Positions 43,469 through 52,496 of a stretch of 64,000 nucleotides of DNA are shown in pieces. The notes beneath the pieces were generated by a model, which saw only the letters and a program-made list of their open reading frames with translations, searched no databases and was not told the origin of the DNA. The translations under genes and the position numbers were made by a program. Each line of letters begins with the position of its first letter. Positions within the stretch are counted from its first letter, which is position 1. This DNA is from Neorhizobium lilium (lineage in GTDB: Bacteria; Pseudomonadota; Alphaproteobacteria; Rhizobiales; Rhizobiaceae): positions 744,001 to 808,000 of the forward strand of contig NZ_SBIP01000002.1 in the NCBI RefSeq assembly GCF_004053875.1, written 5' to 3'.

Positions 43469-46400
43469 ATGGCCGCGCGGCAACGCATCATTCCCATTCG
43501 TCGAGAGTATAATCGCTGGGTCGCCAACCAGACACTGGAGGATTACGCCCTCCGGTTCACAGCCAAAAGCGCTCGCCGCTTTTCCTCGAGCCGCATCTCG
43601 CAGACCGCGATTGGCGCCATCTCCTTCCTGGCCCTTGAGGCGATTGGCGGCGCCATCACCCTCTCTTACGGCACGACCAATGCCATCTTCGCCATCGTCG
43701 CCGCCGCCATTGCCATGCTGGTGATCGGCCTGCCGATCAGCCGCTATGCCATCCGCCACGGGGTGGATATCGATCTGCTGACCCGCGGCGCTAGCTTCGG
43801 CTATATCGGCTCCACCGTGACATCGCTGATCTATGCCAGCTTCACCTTCATGCTGTTTGCCATCGAAGCCTCGATCATGACCGGAGCGCTGGATCTCGCT
43901 TTCGGGGTGCCACCGGCTGTCGGCTATGTCATCAGCGCCGCGGTGGTCATCCCGCTGGTGATCTACGGCGTGCAGCTCATCTCGCGTTTCCAGCTTCTGA
44001 CCCAGCCATTCTGGATCGTCCTCAACATCCTGCCATTCATCTTCATCGCCTTCTCCGACTGGGAGAAATTCGATCTCTGGCGCGCCTTTGCCGGCGTCAA
44101 TCATTCCAATGCCCAAGTGGGTGGCGCGGCTCCTTTCGATCTGGTGGAGTTCGGCGCCGCCTCGGCGGTGATCCTGGCCCTGATGCCGCAGATCGGTGAG
44201 CAGGTGGACTTTCTCCGCTTTTTGCCCGCTGAAGGCGTGCGGCACTGGCGGCACCGGCTGATGGTGTTCCTGGCCGGTCCCGGCTGGGTGATCGTCGGCG
44301 TACCCAAGCTGCTGGCGGGCTCCTTCCTGGCGGTGTTGACGCTCTCGACGGCCGTGCCGGTTCGGGAAGCTGGCGATCCCGCTCACATGTATCTGGCCGC
44401 CTTCGGCTACATGATCCCCAACGACCGGGCAGCAATGCTGCTGATGGTGGCCTTCGTCGTCGTGTCGCAGCTCAAGATCAATGTCATGAACGCCTATGCC
44501 GGGTCGCTGGCCTGGTCGAACTTCTTTTCCCGTCTTACCCACAGCCATCCGGGCCGGGTCGTCTGGCTGGTCTTCAACGTGGTGATAGCCCTGCTCCTGA
44601 TGGAACTTGGCATCTACCGGCTATTGGAAGCCACGCTCGGTATCTTCTCCATCGTCGCCATGGCCTGGCTTTGTACTATCTCGGCCGATCTCTTCGTCAA
44701 CAAGCCGCTCGGGCTCTCGCCGGAAGGGATAGAGTTCAAGCGCGCCCATCTTTACGACATCAACCCGGTGGGTCTTGGTTCGCTCTTCGGCTCTGCCGGC
44801 TTGGCGCTTGCGGCCCATTTCGGCCTGTTCGGACCGCTCATGGCGTCCATGGCCACCTATGTGACGTTGAGCGCCTTCGTTATATCGCCCGCAATTGCCG
44901 CAGTGACGCGCGGCAAGTTCTATCTCGCCCGCAAGCCGCGCCAGAGCTGGAAGACGTTAGGCTCGATCAATTGTTCCATTTGCGAGCATCCCTTCGAGTA
45001 CGAGGACATGGCATGGTGCCCCGCCTATGCGGCGCCCATCTGCTCGCTCTGCTGTTCGCTCGACAGCCGTTGTCACGACATGTGCAAGCCGCATGCGCGG
45101 CTCAATTCGCAGGTGGGCGTTGTCGCAGCTGCCGTCCTGCCACAGAGCGTGCTCGACCGCCTAACGAGCCGACTTGGACGCTATGGGATCACCGCCGTTC
45201 TCGGCATCTCGGCCATAGGCGCGATCCTCTCCATGATCGCCTACCAGGTGGGCCAGGCGACACCCGCCAATGCGGAGGTCATCTACCAGACCATTCTCAT
45301 CGTCTTCTTCGTCTTCGCCATCCTGGCCGGCATCGTTTCCTGGTTCTACGTGCTGGCACATGACAGCCGCGTCGTGGCGGAGGAGGAATCCTCCCGGCAG
45401 AACACGCTGCTGCTGAAGGAAATCTCCGCCCACAAGAAAACGGATGCGGCCCTGCAGCAGGCAAAGGAAACGGCGGAGTCCGCCAACCGCGCCAAGAGCC
45501 GCTATGTCGTCGGCTTGAGCCACGAATTGCGCACGCCGCTGAACGCCGTCATGGGCTATGCCCAGATCCTGGAACGCGACGAAACCATCCCTGCCCCGCG
45601 GCAATCGGCGATCAAGGTCATCCGCCGATCCGCCGACCATCTCTCGGGGCTGATCGACGGTCTTCTCGACATATCCAAGATCGAGGCCGGTCGGCTTCAG
45701 GTCTATTCGAACGAGATCAACATCCAGGATTTCCTCGACCAGATCGTCGAGTTGTTCAGCCTTCAAGCGCATGCCAAGGGCCTTGTCTTCGAGCATGAGC
45801 GGGCGCCCGCCCTGCCGCAATATGTCCGCACGGACGAGAAACGGCTGCGGCAGATCCTCGTCAACCTGCTCTCCAACGCCATCAAGTTCACCGATGAAGG
45901 TAAGGTTCGGTTCGATGTGGCCTATCGCAGCCAAGTCGCCACCTTCACGGTGACGGATACCGGCTACGGGATTGCGGAAAAGGATCTCGGGCGGATCTAC
46001 GAGCCTTTCCAACGGGGCGACGCCGATGGGGTAGCTGCAAGGCCAGGCCTCGGGCTTGGGCTCACCATCACCCAATTGCTCACCAATACGCTGGGGGGAG
46101 AAATCAGTGTCACAAGTACAAGGGGGGAAGGGTCCGTCTTCAAGGTCCGGCTGATGCTCTCGGCGGTGGAACGCCCGAACACGGCACCGGCGCCTGAACG
46201 CAAGATCGTCTCCTACAGCGGCCCCCAGCGTACCATCGTCGTGGTGGACGACAACGAAGACCACCGCGACCTGATGCGCGAGATCCTGTCGCCGATGGAT
46301 TTCGTCGTGCTCACTGCCGCCAGTGGACCGGACTGCATCACGCTGATCGAAGGCGTGAAGCCGGACCTTTTCCTCGTCGATATCTCCATGCCCGGCATGA

Positions 46401-46855
46401 ACGGCTGGCAACTGGTGTCGAGGCTCCGTGATATCGGACAGACCGCCCCAATCATCATGCTGTCGGCAAACATTGGCGATGGTGGCAAGGCCAATTTCGG
46501 CGACGAGGGGCACAGCGACACCATCTCGAAGCCCGTAGAATTCCGCCGTCTCGCCGACAAGCTGGCCGTTCATCTCGGCCTCGCCTGGGTCTATGAAGAT
46601 GAGGCCATCGTTCCCGCGCCCCAACGTTCGCAAGGAGCCGTCAGAAGCCCCGGCGCCAGTCACGTGCAGGACTTGTTGCGGCTGGGCGAAATCGGCTATG
46701 TGCGCGGCATAGAAGCCAAGCTTGCCGATCTTGCCAAGGATGAGGCCCATCGTCCCTTCACGGAAGAGGTGGGTGCCTATGTGCAGGCCTTTGACCTTTC
46801 CGGCTACATGAAATACCTGACGAGCCTGGAAACGGAGGCGACGATCGATGGCTGA
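43469..46855 (+). CDS. transporter-linked hybrid histidine kinase/response regulator
   Basis: An 1128-aa membrane sensor kinase fused to a permease. Residues 1-490: about twelve helices resembling NCS1 purine/cytosine/allantoin permeases (QTLEDYALRFTAKSARRFSSSRISQTAIGAISFLALEAIGGAITLSYG). Residues 502-545: a cysteine/histidine-rich segment beginning with Cys502 and Cys505 (CSICEHPF; CPAYAAPICSLCC; CHDMCKPH), likely zinc-binding. Two further helices (570-640), coiled coil, HisKA with GLSHELRTPLNAVMGY near 680, HATPase (NLLSNAIKFTDEG; GLGLGLTI), a receiver (DLFLVDISMPGMNG, phospho-Asp near 971) and a C-terminal helical tail. It probably senses a transported nitrogen solute, perhaps urea, given its neighbours; that is inference. 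The response regulator overlaps its end by 8 nt. Confidence 0.9.
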   Translation: MAARQRIIPIRREYNRWVANQTLEDYALRFTAKSARRFSSSRISQTAIGAISFLALEAIGGAITLSYGTTNAIFAIVAAAIAMLVIGLPISRYAIRHGVDIDLLTRGASFGYIGSTVTSLIYASFTFMLFAIEASIMTGALDLAFGVPPAVGYVISAAVVIPLVIYGVQLISRFQLLTQPFWIVLNILPFIFIAFSDWEKFDLWRAFAGVNHSNAQVGGAAPFDLVEFGAASAVILALMPQIGEQVDFLRFLPAEGVRHWRHRLMVFLAGPGWVIVGVPKLLAGSFLAVLTLSTAVPVREAGDPAHMYLAAFGYMIPNDRAAMLLMVAFVVVSQLKINVMNAYAGSLAWSNFFSRLTHSHPGRVVWLVFNVVIALLLMELGIYRLLEATLGIFSIVAMAWLCTISADLFVNKPLGLSPEGIEFKRAHLYDINPVGLGSLFGSAGLALAAHFGLFGPLMASMATYVTLSAFVISPAIAAVTRGKFYLARKPRQSWKTLGSINCSICEHPFEYEDMAWCPAYAAPICSLCCSLDSRCHDMCKPHARLNSQVGVVAAAVLPQSVLDRLTSRLGRYGITAVLGISAIGAILSMIAYQVGQATPANAEVIYQTILIVFFVFAILAGIVSWFYVLAHDSRVVAEEESSRQNTLLLKEISAHKKTDAALQQAKETAESANRAKSRYVVGLSHELRTPLNAVMGYAQILERDETIPAPRQSAIKVIRRSADHLSGLIDGLLDISKIEAGRLQVYSNEINIQDFLDQIVELFSLQAHAKGLVFEHERAPALPQYVRTDEKRLRQILVNLLSNAIKFTDEGKVRFDVAYRSQVATFTVTDTGYGIAEKDLGRIYEPFQRGDADGVAARPGLGLGLTITQLLTNTLGGEISVTSTRGEGSVFKVRLMLSAVERPNTAPAPERKIVSYSGPQRTIVVVDDNEDHRDLMREILSPMDFVVLTAASGPDCITLIEGVKPDLFLVDISMPGMNGWQLVSRLRDIGQTAPIIMLSANIGDGGKANFGDEGHSDTISKPVEFRRLADKLAVHLGLAWVYEDEAIVPAPQRSQGAVRSPGASHVQDLLRLGEIGYVRGIEAKLADLAKDEAHRPFTEEVGAYVQAFDLSGYMKYLTSLETEATIDG

Positions 46856-47771
46856 AGCTGCTCTGCCGCGCGATATCGTCCTTCTTGTGGACGATAGTCC
46901 GGAAGCGCTGGGTTTCCTGACCGAAGCACTCGAAAAAAACGGGTTCTCCGTCCTGATCGCGACGTCAGGGCAAGCTGCACTCAACATCGTCGAACGCATC
47001 ACGCCCGATCTCATTCTGCTCGATGCCGTCATGCCCGGGATGGATGGGTTCGAAGCCTGCCGCAAGCTGAAGGCCAATGCCGCCGTCGCGCCGGTTCCCG
47101 TGATCTTCATGACCGGCCTCACCGAAACCGAGCACGTGGTGAATGCGCTGGATTCGGGCGGCGTGGACTACCTGACGAAACCCATCAACATCGATGAGCT
47201 CCGGGCGCGCATCCGGGTGCACCTTTCCAATGCCCGTTCGGCGCAAAGCGCGCGTGTCGCTCTGGATGCAGCCGGTCGTCATCTTCTGGCGGTGAAGGGA
47301 AGCGGCGGAATTCATTGGTCCACGCCGCAGGCGACCCGGCTTATCAACGCGGCAACCAACAGTGACGACGGCCTCGGCATGGTAACCCGCCGGATCGGGC
47401 AATGGATGCTCGATCGTGACAAGCCCGGCTTTGCTCGCGATGCCTCCTTCACCCTCAGTGAAGGCGGCGAAGCCAATCTCCAGTTCACCTATCTCGGCGC
47501 AATCGGCGCCGACGAGTACCTGTTTCGGGTTGCGGCCGCCAACAAGCGCGCCGACGATGAAGTGTTGCGACGGCATTTTCCGCTGACCATGAGAGAGTCG
47601 GAAGTGCTGCTCTGGATCGCCAAGGGCAAGTCCAACCGCGATATCGGCGAGATCCTCGGCCTGTCCTCCCGCACCGTGAACAAACATCTGGAACAGATAT
47701 ACGTGAAGCTTGGCGTCGAGAACCGCGCATCGGCGGCGGTGAAGGCGGCTCATGTGCTGCATAGCGAGTAG
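46848..47771 (+). CDS. LuxR-family DNA-binding response regulator
   Basis: A 307-aa response regulator. Receiver domain at about 10-130 (ILLVDDSPEALGFLTEAL; LILLDAVMPGMDG with the phospho-acceptor Asp near 57; IFMTGLTETE; YLTKPI lysine), a middle region of about 90 residues without a recognised domain, and a C-terminal LuxR/GerE HTH at about 240-300 (LTMRESEVLLWIAKGKSNRDIGEILGLSSRTVNKHLEQIYVKLGV). It overlaps the kinase gene by 8 nt and is its evident partner. Targets are unknown; urt and urease genes are plausible. Confidence 0.93.
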   Translation: MAEAALPRDIVLLVDDSPEALGFLTEALEKNGFSVLIATSGQAALNIVERITPDLILLDAVMPGMDGFEACRKLKANAAVAPVPVIFMTGLTETEHVVNALDSGGVDYLTKPINIDELRARIRVHLSNARSAQSARVALDAAGRHLLAVKGSGGIHWSTPQATRLINAATNSDDGLGMVTRRIGQWMLDRDKPGFARDASFTLSEGGEANLQFTYLGAIGADEYLFRVAAANKRADDEVLRRHFPLTMRESEVLLWIAKGKSNRDIGEILGLSSRTVNKHLEQIYVKLGVENRASAAVKAAHVLHSE

Positions 47772-47902
47772 CTTTGGCCGGTCTGGACCCGATGCAGTCA
47801 CGGATTGCCGATCTGTCGTCACTGGCCTATATCGTGACCACCGGTTGATCCTTCGTAAAGGACAGTCATCCGAGGCAGCCAGGGCGGTGCAAAATTTCAA
47901 CG

Positions 47903-49120
47903 ATGACCAGACCGCTTGCGCCAGCCACCGGCTTGCAGCCACCTCATCCTGACGGCACCCGCCTCATCGGCAGGAGGGTGGTGTTGCACTTTCCAGGGTT
48001 CGAACCGCTCGACGCCGGGCTGCACCACGCCCGCTATCAGCGTGTTGCGATCCAGAGCGGAAGGACCTGGGGGCTGGATCTGAAAGTCGGGCCTCTCTCT
48101 ACCCACAGATCCGCCGCCTATTTCGACATCTCCTGTCTGAGCGGACAGACCTGCACCGAAACCCGCTTTCACATTTTCGACCATGCCGCACTGGTCTCCA
48201 CCTTGACCGGCAGGACGCTGCTGACACGCATCGTCTCCGGGTTCTACAGTGCTGGCCGCGTCATCCTCTCAGCGGGCATGACCGGGTATTTTCGCCATGC
48301 CTGGCGGTTCGGCCTGTTCTTTGTCTTTCCGTTTCTGCTTGTGGCGCTGTCGGTCCTTGTCACCCTTTGCCTTGCCACCCTGCCCATCACGCTCCGGATG
48401 GATGCCTGGAACTATCTCTGGAGCCTTCCGCTTGCACTCGCCTTCGTCCGTTATGCGGTCATGCCCGTGACTGCGCGGCTGCACACGCTGCATCTGTTTG
48501 CAGACTGGGATCTGGCGATTGCCATGGCCAACCTCGATCGGCCCGATGTCGATCGATGGCTGGCAGCCTGCGTTGCCGGCGTTCGCAAAGCCATGGAGGA
48601 AGAGGCGGATGAATATGTCATCAGCTCCCACAGCATGGGATCGACGATCGCAGCGCATGTCATCGGCGAGCTTCTTGAAGAAGACCCGGACGCCTTCAAG
48701 GGCAAGCAGGTGATCTTCGCCACGCTGGGCGGTGCCATCCTGCAATGCGCGCTGCTGCGTCCAGCCTCCCGGTTGCGCCAGCGGGTAGGACTGATTGCCC
48801 GAACGCGCCAGGTGTTCTGGCTGGAGATACAGTGCCTGACCGATTGCGTGAATTTCTACAAGAGCCGTGTCGTCAGCCTGACCGGCCATCCAGATGCGCC
48901 TCAGGCGAAAAATGCCTTCATCCGCGTCAAGAACATGCTGTCCGCGGAGCGCTACAAACGCATCAGATATGACATCCTGCGCGTACACCGCCAGTATGTG
49001 CTTGATACCGAAAAGCAATCCAACTTCGATTTCACGCTGATGACCGCCGGCCCCTTGCCGGCTGCGCGGTTCGCCGATTTCTCTCCGCGCGACCTTGCAA
49101 GTGGCGGTGACGCCGAGTGA
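47903..49120 (+). CDS. membrane protein with serine-hydrolase (lipase-like) motif
   Basis: A 405-aa protein. N-terminal cytoplasmic part (FPGFEPLDAGLHHARYQRVAIQSG), two helices at about 133-190 (FGLFFVFPFLLVALSVLVTLCLATLPITL; YLWSLPLALAFVRYAVM), and a C-terminal domain with VISSHSMGSTIAAHVIGELL; Ser244 sits at the nucleophile elbow in S-H-S-M-G, a variant of G-x-S-x-G as in alpha/beta hydrolases and lipases. A following FATLGGAILQCALLRPASRLRQRV segment is also hydrolase-like. The family is uncharacterised to my knowledge. It follows the two-component genes by 131 nt in the same direction and may belong to the same unit. Confidence 0.75.
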   Translation: MTRPLAPATGLQPPHPDGTRLIGRRVVLHFPGFEPLDAGLHHARYQRVAIQSGRTWGLDLKVGPLSTHRSAAYFDISCLSGQTCTETRFHIFDHAALVSTLTGRTLLTRIVSGFYSAGRVILSAGMTGYFRHAWRFGLFFVFPFLLVALSVLVTLCLATLPITLRMDAWNYLWSLPLALAFVRYAVMPVTARLHTLHLFADWDLAIAMANLDRPDVDRWLAACVAGVRKAMEEEADEYVISSHSMGSTIAAHVIGELLEEDPDAFKGKQVIFATLGGAILQCALLRPASRLRQRVGLIARTRQVFWLEIQCLTDCVNFYKSRVVSLTGHPDAPQAKNAFIRVKNMLSAERYKRIRYDILRVHRQYVLDTEKQSNFDFTLMTAGPLPAARFADFSPRDLASGGDAE

Positions 49121-49187
49121 TCGGCGGCGGCACTAAGTGGTTATGCGACCTGGCACAATTTCTCCCGCGTTGCGACCCTGAAACGCA

Positions 49188-49214
49188 GAAAGCCCGGCGC
49201 GAGGCCGGGCTTTC
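49188..49214. terminator. bidirectional terminator between convergent genes
   Basis: GAAAGCCCGGC (49188-49198) and GCCGGGCTTTC (49204-49214) form a perfect 11-bp stem with a GCGAG loop, in the gap between the hydrolase-like gene and the convergent binding-protein gene. The A/T flanks allow use in both directions. Confidence 0.85.
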
Positions 49215-49242
49215 CGATTGTATTGCCTGAAGCCTTTGAGGC

Positions 49243-50370
49243 TTATATGCCCTGCGGGAAGTAGCTGTACTTGCCGTCTGGGCCCTTCTTCCATTCGTAC
49301 ATGATGTAGCCGGGAAGCTTCGGGTCGCCCTTGGCGTCGAAGGCCATGTCGCCGAGAACGGTCTTGAACGGACCCTTTGCATGCAGCGTCTTGGCTACGG
49401 CTTCCGCATCATCTGCACTGCCGGTCGCCTTGATGCCTTCCGCGATCACCTGAACGGCCGCGTAGGAATAGAGCGTGTAGGCCTCCGGGTTGAAGCCGGC
49501 AGCCTTGAACTTGGCAACCAGATCCTTGTTTTCAGGACGCAGCGTCGGGTCGGGACCGAAGGTGTTGAGCGTGCCTTCAACGGCATCGCCGGCGATCGAG
49601 GCGAGTTCGTTGGAGACGATGCCGTCACCGGAGACCAGCGTAGCCTTGAGACCGGCGTCCTTGGCCTGGCGGATGATCAAGCCAGCTTCCGTGTGGAGGC
49701 CGCCCCAGTAGATGATCGAAACACCGGCTTCCTTCATCTTGGAGATGAGGGCGGAGAAGTCCTTGTCGCCGACATTGACGCCTTCGTGGATGACTTCCTT
49801 CATGCCGAAGGCATTATAGGCCTTCTTGGTTTCGTCGGCGAGACCCTGACCATAAGGGGTCTTGTCGTCGATGATGGCGACCTTCTTGTCCTTGAACTTT
49901 TCAGCAAGGTATTTGCCGGCAACGCCGCCCTGCTGGTCGTCGCGGCCGCAAGTGCGGAAGACGTTCCAGAGGCCGCGGTCGGTGAAGACCGGGTTGGTTG
50001 CAGCCGGCGTGATTTCCAGCATGCCGTTTTCAGCGTAAACTTCCTGAGAAGCCGGGATGGACACGCCGGAGTTGAAGTGGCCGACCACGTACTTTACGCC
50101 GTCGGACGCAAACTTGTTGGCGACCGAAATGCCCTGCTTCGGGTCGGAAACGTCATCGCCGAGAACGATCTTGATCTTTTCCCCATTGATGCCGCCAGCT
50201 GCATTGATGTCTGCAGCAGCCTGCTCGGCACCCTTCTGGAGCTGTGCGCCGAATGCGGCGTTCGGACCCGTGAGAGGGCCGCCGACGGCGATAACGACGT
50301 CGGCCCATGCGCTGCCGCTGAAGGCGACGAGCGCCGTCAGCGCAACGGCCGAAAGAAGAGTTTTCTTCAT
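49243..50370 (-). CDS. branched-chain amino acid ABC transporter substrate-binding protein
   Basis: A 375-aa periplasmic LivJ/LivK-type binding protein. Signal peptide [23 protein letters not shown], mature start [40 protein letters not shown], then [57 protein letters not shown], all typical. GGGAGTAAATC precedes the ATG. It is the last gene of livH-M-G-F-(membrane protein)-SBP, with a 138-nt gap upstream that may contain its own promoter. Confidence 0.95.
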   Translation of the reverse strand: MKKTLLSAVALTALVAFSGSAWADVVIAVGGPLTGPNAAFGAQLQKGAEQAAADINAAGGINGEKIKIVLGDDVSDPKQGISVANKFASDGVKYVVGHFNSGVSIPASQEVYAENGMLEITPAATNPVFTDRGLWNVFRTCGRDDQQGGVAGKYLAEKFKDKKVAIIDDKTPYGQGLADETKKAYNAFGMKEVIHEGVNVGDKDFSALISKMKEAGVSIIYWGGLHTEAGLIIRQAKDAGLKATLVSGDGIVSNELASIAGDAVEGTLNTFGPDPTLRPENKDLVAKFKAAGFNPEAYTLYSYAAVQVIAEGIKATGSADDAEAVAKTLHAKGPFKTVLGDMAFDAKGDPKLPGYIMYEWKKGPDGKYSYFPQGI

Positions 50371-50508
50371 GATTTACTCCCAGTTTTTTAGGGTGAGTAG
50401 TTCTTCAAGATCCACCGCAACACTCACCACGATTGCGTTAGAAAACTGTTCCACTCTTGGTTCGTATATTCGACCCAGGACCAATCTGAGGTTAGAAAAG
50501 CCCTGCTG

Positions 50509-50862
50509 TCAATGTTTGTTCTTCCAGGAGAAGATCGAGGTCGGCTCATAGAGCCAGTAGTAGTTCTGCACCATTTGCCGCGTCCTGCGAATGCGGAAAC
50601 CAGCCATGGAAAAGATCAGCAGCAGCACAGAATCGACGACATAATAGAAGGCGTCGATGAACGGCCCCTGGAACAGCGCGTAGTGCAGGAAGCGCATGGC
50701 GACGGCAAGCAGCAGCGTATAGACGACGACCGCCACATAACCGCTCCAGCCTTCTGCCGCAGCCTTGCCGGCCCGCCATGCCGTCCAGAAGCCGAGGATC
50801 AGCACAAGGACGCGGAGAAACAGCCGCACACCGCTGTCGCTTTCGAAAAACAGGCCCTGCAT
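50509..50862 (-). CDS. small membrane protein in liv operon (DUF6867-like)
   Basis: A 117-aa inner-membrane protein with three helices: LFLRVLVLILGFWTAWRAG, SGYVAVVVYTLLLAVAMRFLHYALF and IDAFYYVVDSVLLLIFSMAGFRI. The C-terminus, TRQMVQNYYWLYEPTSIFSWKNKH, is polar and aromatic. I know similar proteins from alphaproteobacterial branched-chain amino acid operons at this position, and the DUF6867 label is from memory. A transport accessory role is possible but unproven. Confidence 0.7.
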   Translation of the reverse strand: MQGLFFESDSGVRLFLRVLVLILGFWTAWRAGKAAAEGWSGYVAVVVYTLLLAVAMRFLHYALFQGPFIDAFYYVVDSVLLLIFSMAGFRIRRTRQMVQNYYWLYEPTSIFSWKNKH

Positions 50863-50901
50863 GTCATCGCCCTCCGGCCGTAAAGATGAAAGACGCCGCG
50901 C

Positions 50902-51630
50902 TCAATGCCGGCCCCCTTCGAGATAGGCTGCCCGGACTTCCGGATTGGCAAGCAATTCCCTACCCGAACCGCTCATCGTCACCTTGCCGTTGACCATGAC
51001 ATAGGCGCGGTCGGACAGTTTGAGAGCGGCAAATGCGTTCTGCTCGACAAGGAAAACCGTGAGGCCCTCTTCCTGGTTAAGCTTTTTGATCGCTGCGAAA
51101 ATGCCCTTGACGATCAGCGGCGCGAGGCCGAGCGACGGCTCGTCGAGAAGCAGGAGCTTCGGGCGGGCCATCAGCGCGCGGCCGATCGACAGCATCTGCT
51201 GCTCGCCGCCCGAAAGTGTGCCGCCACGCTGGCTTTGCCGCTCCTTTAGCCGCGGAAACAGGGTGAAGATCTTTTCGACGTCTTCCTTGAAATATTTCAG
51301 GTTATCGAGACCTGCACCCATCTGCAGGTTCTCATAGACGGTCATCCGCGGAAAAATGCGACGGCCTTCCGGAGACTGCGCGATACGCTTGCGCGCAATC
51401 AGATGGGTCGGCAGCTTGGTGATGTCTTCGCCGTCGAAAATCACGGATCCGACGCGCGCCTGCGGACTGCCGCAGATTGTCATCATCAAAGTGGACTTGC
51501 CGGCGCCGTTGGCGCCGATCAGGCTGACGATCTCGCCCTTGTCGACGGAGATATCCACGCCCGCAAGCGCACGGATATTTCCGTAATAGGTCTCGACGCC
51601 CTGTACTTTCAGAAGGGTTTCACCGGCCAT
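50902..51630 (-). CDS. livF: branched-chain amino acid ABC transporter ATP-binding protein LivF
   Basis: A 242-aa LivF ATPase. Walker A IGANGAGKSTLMMTICGSPQARVG, signature LSGGEQQMLSIGRALMARPKLLLLDEPSLGLAPLIVK, with the LivF-specific start LLKVQGVETYYGNIRALAGVDI. The ATG at 51630 overlaps the livG stop in TGATG. Confidence 0.95.
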   Translation of the reverse strand: MAGETLLKVQGVETYYGNIRALAGVDISVDKGEIVSLIGANGAGKSTLMMTICGSPQARVGSVIFDGEDITKLPTHLIARKRIAQSPEGRRIFPRMTVYENLQMGAGLDNLKYFKEDVEKIFTLFPRLKERQSQRGGTLSGGEQQMLSIGRALMARPKLLLLDEPSLGLAPLIVKGIFAAIKKLNQEEGLTVFLVEQNAFAALKLSDRAYVMVNGKVTMSGSGRELLANPEVRAAYLEGGRH

Positions 51631-52496
51631 CAATGGTGCCCTCCTTCCAGTTCTACCGCAATCACTTCATCCACCTCGTCATCCTCTACGCCGAGATAGG
51701 CCGCAATCACCTTCGGGTCGTTCTTCACATGGTCCGGCGTACCGTCGGAAATCTTCTGCCCGTATTCCAGCACCACGACATGGTCCGAAATCTCCATCAC
51801 CACCGACATGTCGTGTTCGATCAAAAGGATCGATACGCCCTCGTCGCGGATGGAATGCAGCAGCGTATTCAGTGCCGCAGATTCCCTTGGATTGAGGCCG
51901 GCCGCCGGCTCGTCGAGGCAGAGAAGTTCCGGTCCCGTGCACATGGCACGGGCGATCTCCAGGCGGCGCTGAGCACCATAAGGGAGGTCACCGGCCGGAT
52001 CGTCGGCACGATCGGTGAGATCCGCCTTGTCCAGCCAATATTTCGCCTTCTCTATCGAGGCGTCCACGGCCTTGCGATAGGTCGGCAAGCCTAAGAGACC
52101 AAGGATGGTATAGCCCGATGCCTTCATCAGCACATTGTGCTGGGCGACCAGCAGGTTTTCCAGAACGGTCAGACCGGAGAAGAGGCGGATGTTCTGGAAG
52201 GTACGGGCGACGCCGCCCACCTTGTTGATCTCGAAGTCACGCAGGCGCTCCAGCAACAATTCCTTGCCGTTTTTGCGCGCCAGCGTGATCATGCCCATGG
52301 TGGGCTTGTAAAAGCCGGTGATGCAGTTGAACACCGTGGTCTTGCCGGCCCCATTGGGGCCGATCAGGGCGGTGATCTCGCCTCGGCGGGCCTCAAAGGA
52401 GAAGTCGTTGATGGCCATCAGGCCGCCGAACTTCATCGAAAGGTGCTCGACCTTCAGAATCGTATCTTTTGTCATCGTAACTGTTCCGGATGCCAT
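51630..52496 (-). CDS. livG: branched-chain amino acid ABC transporter ATP-binding protein LivG
   Basis: A 288-aa LivG ATPase. Walker A IGPNGAGKTTVFNCITGFYKPTMG, the LivG-specific VARTFQNIRLFSGLTVLENLLVAQHN, signature LPYGAQRRLEIARAMCTGPELLCLDEPAAGLNP, switch LLIEHDMSVVMEISDH. It ends in an acidic tail (VEDDEVDEVIAVELEGGHH) of about 20 residues, longer than in enteric LivG. Starts in TGATG with the livM stop; an alternative ATG is at 52475. Confidence 0.94.
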   Translation of the reverse strand: MASGTVTMTKDTILKVEHLSMKFGGLMAINDFSFEARRGEITALIGPNGAGKTTVFNCITGFYKPTMGMITLARKNGKELLLERLRDFEINKVGGVARTFQNIRLFSGLTVLENLLVAQHNVLMKASGYTILGLLGLPTYRKAVDASIEKAKYWLDKADLTDRADDPAGDLPYGAQRRLEIARAMCTGPELLCLDEPAAGLNPRESAALNTLLHSIRDEGVSILLIEHDMSVVMEISDHVVVLEYGQKISDGTPDHVKNDPKVIAAYLGVEDDEVDEVIAVELEGGHH

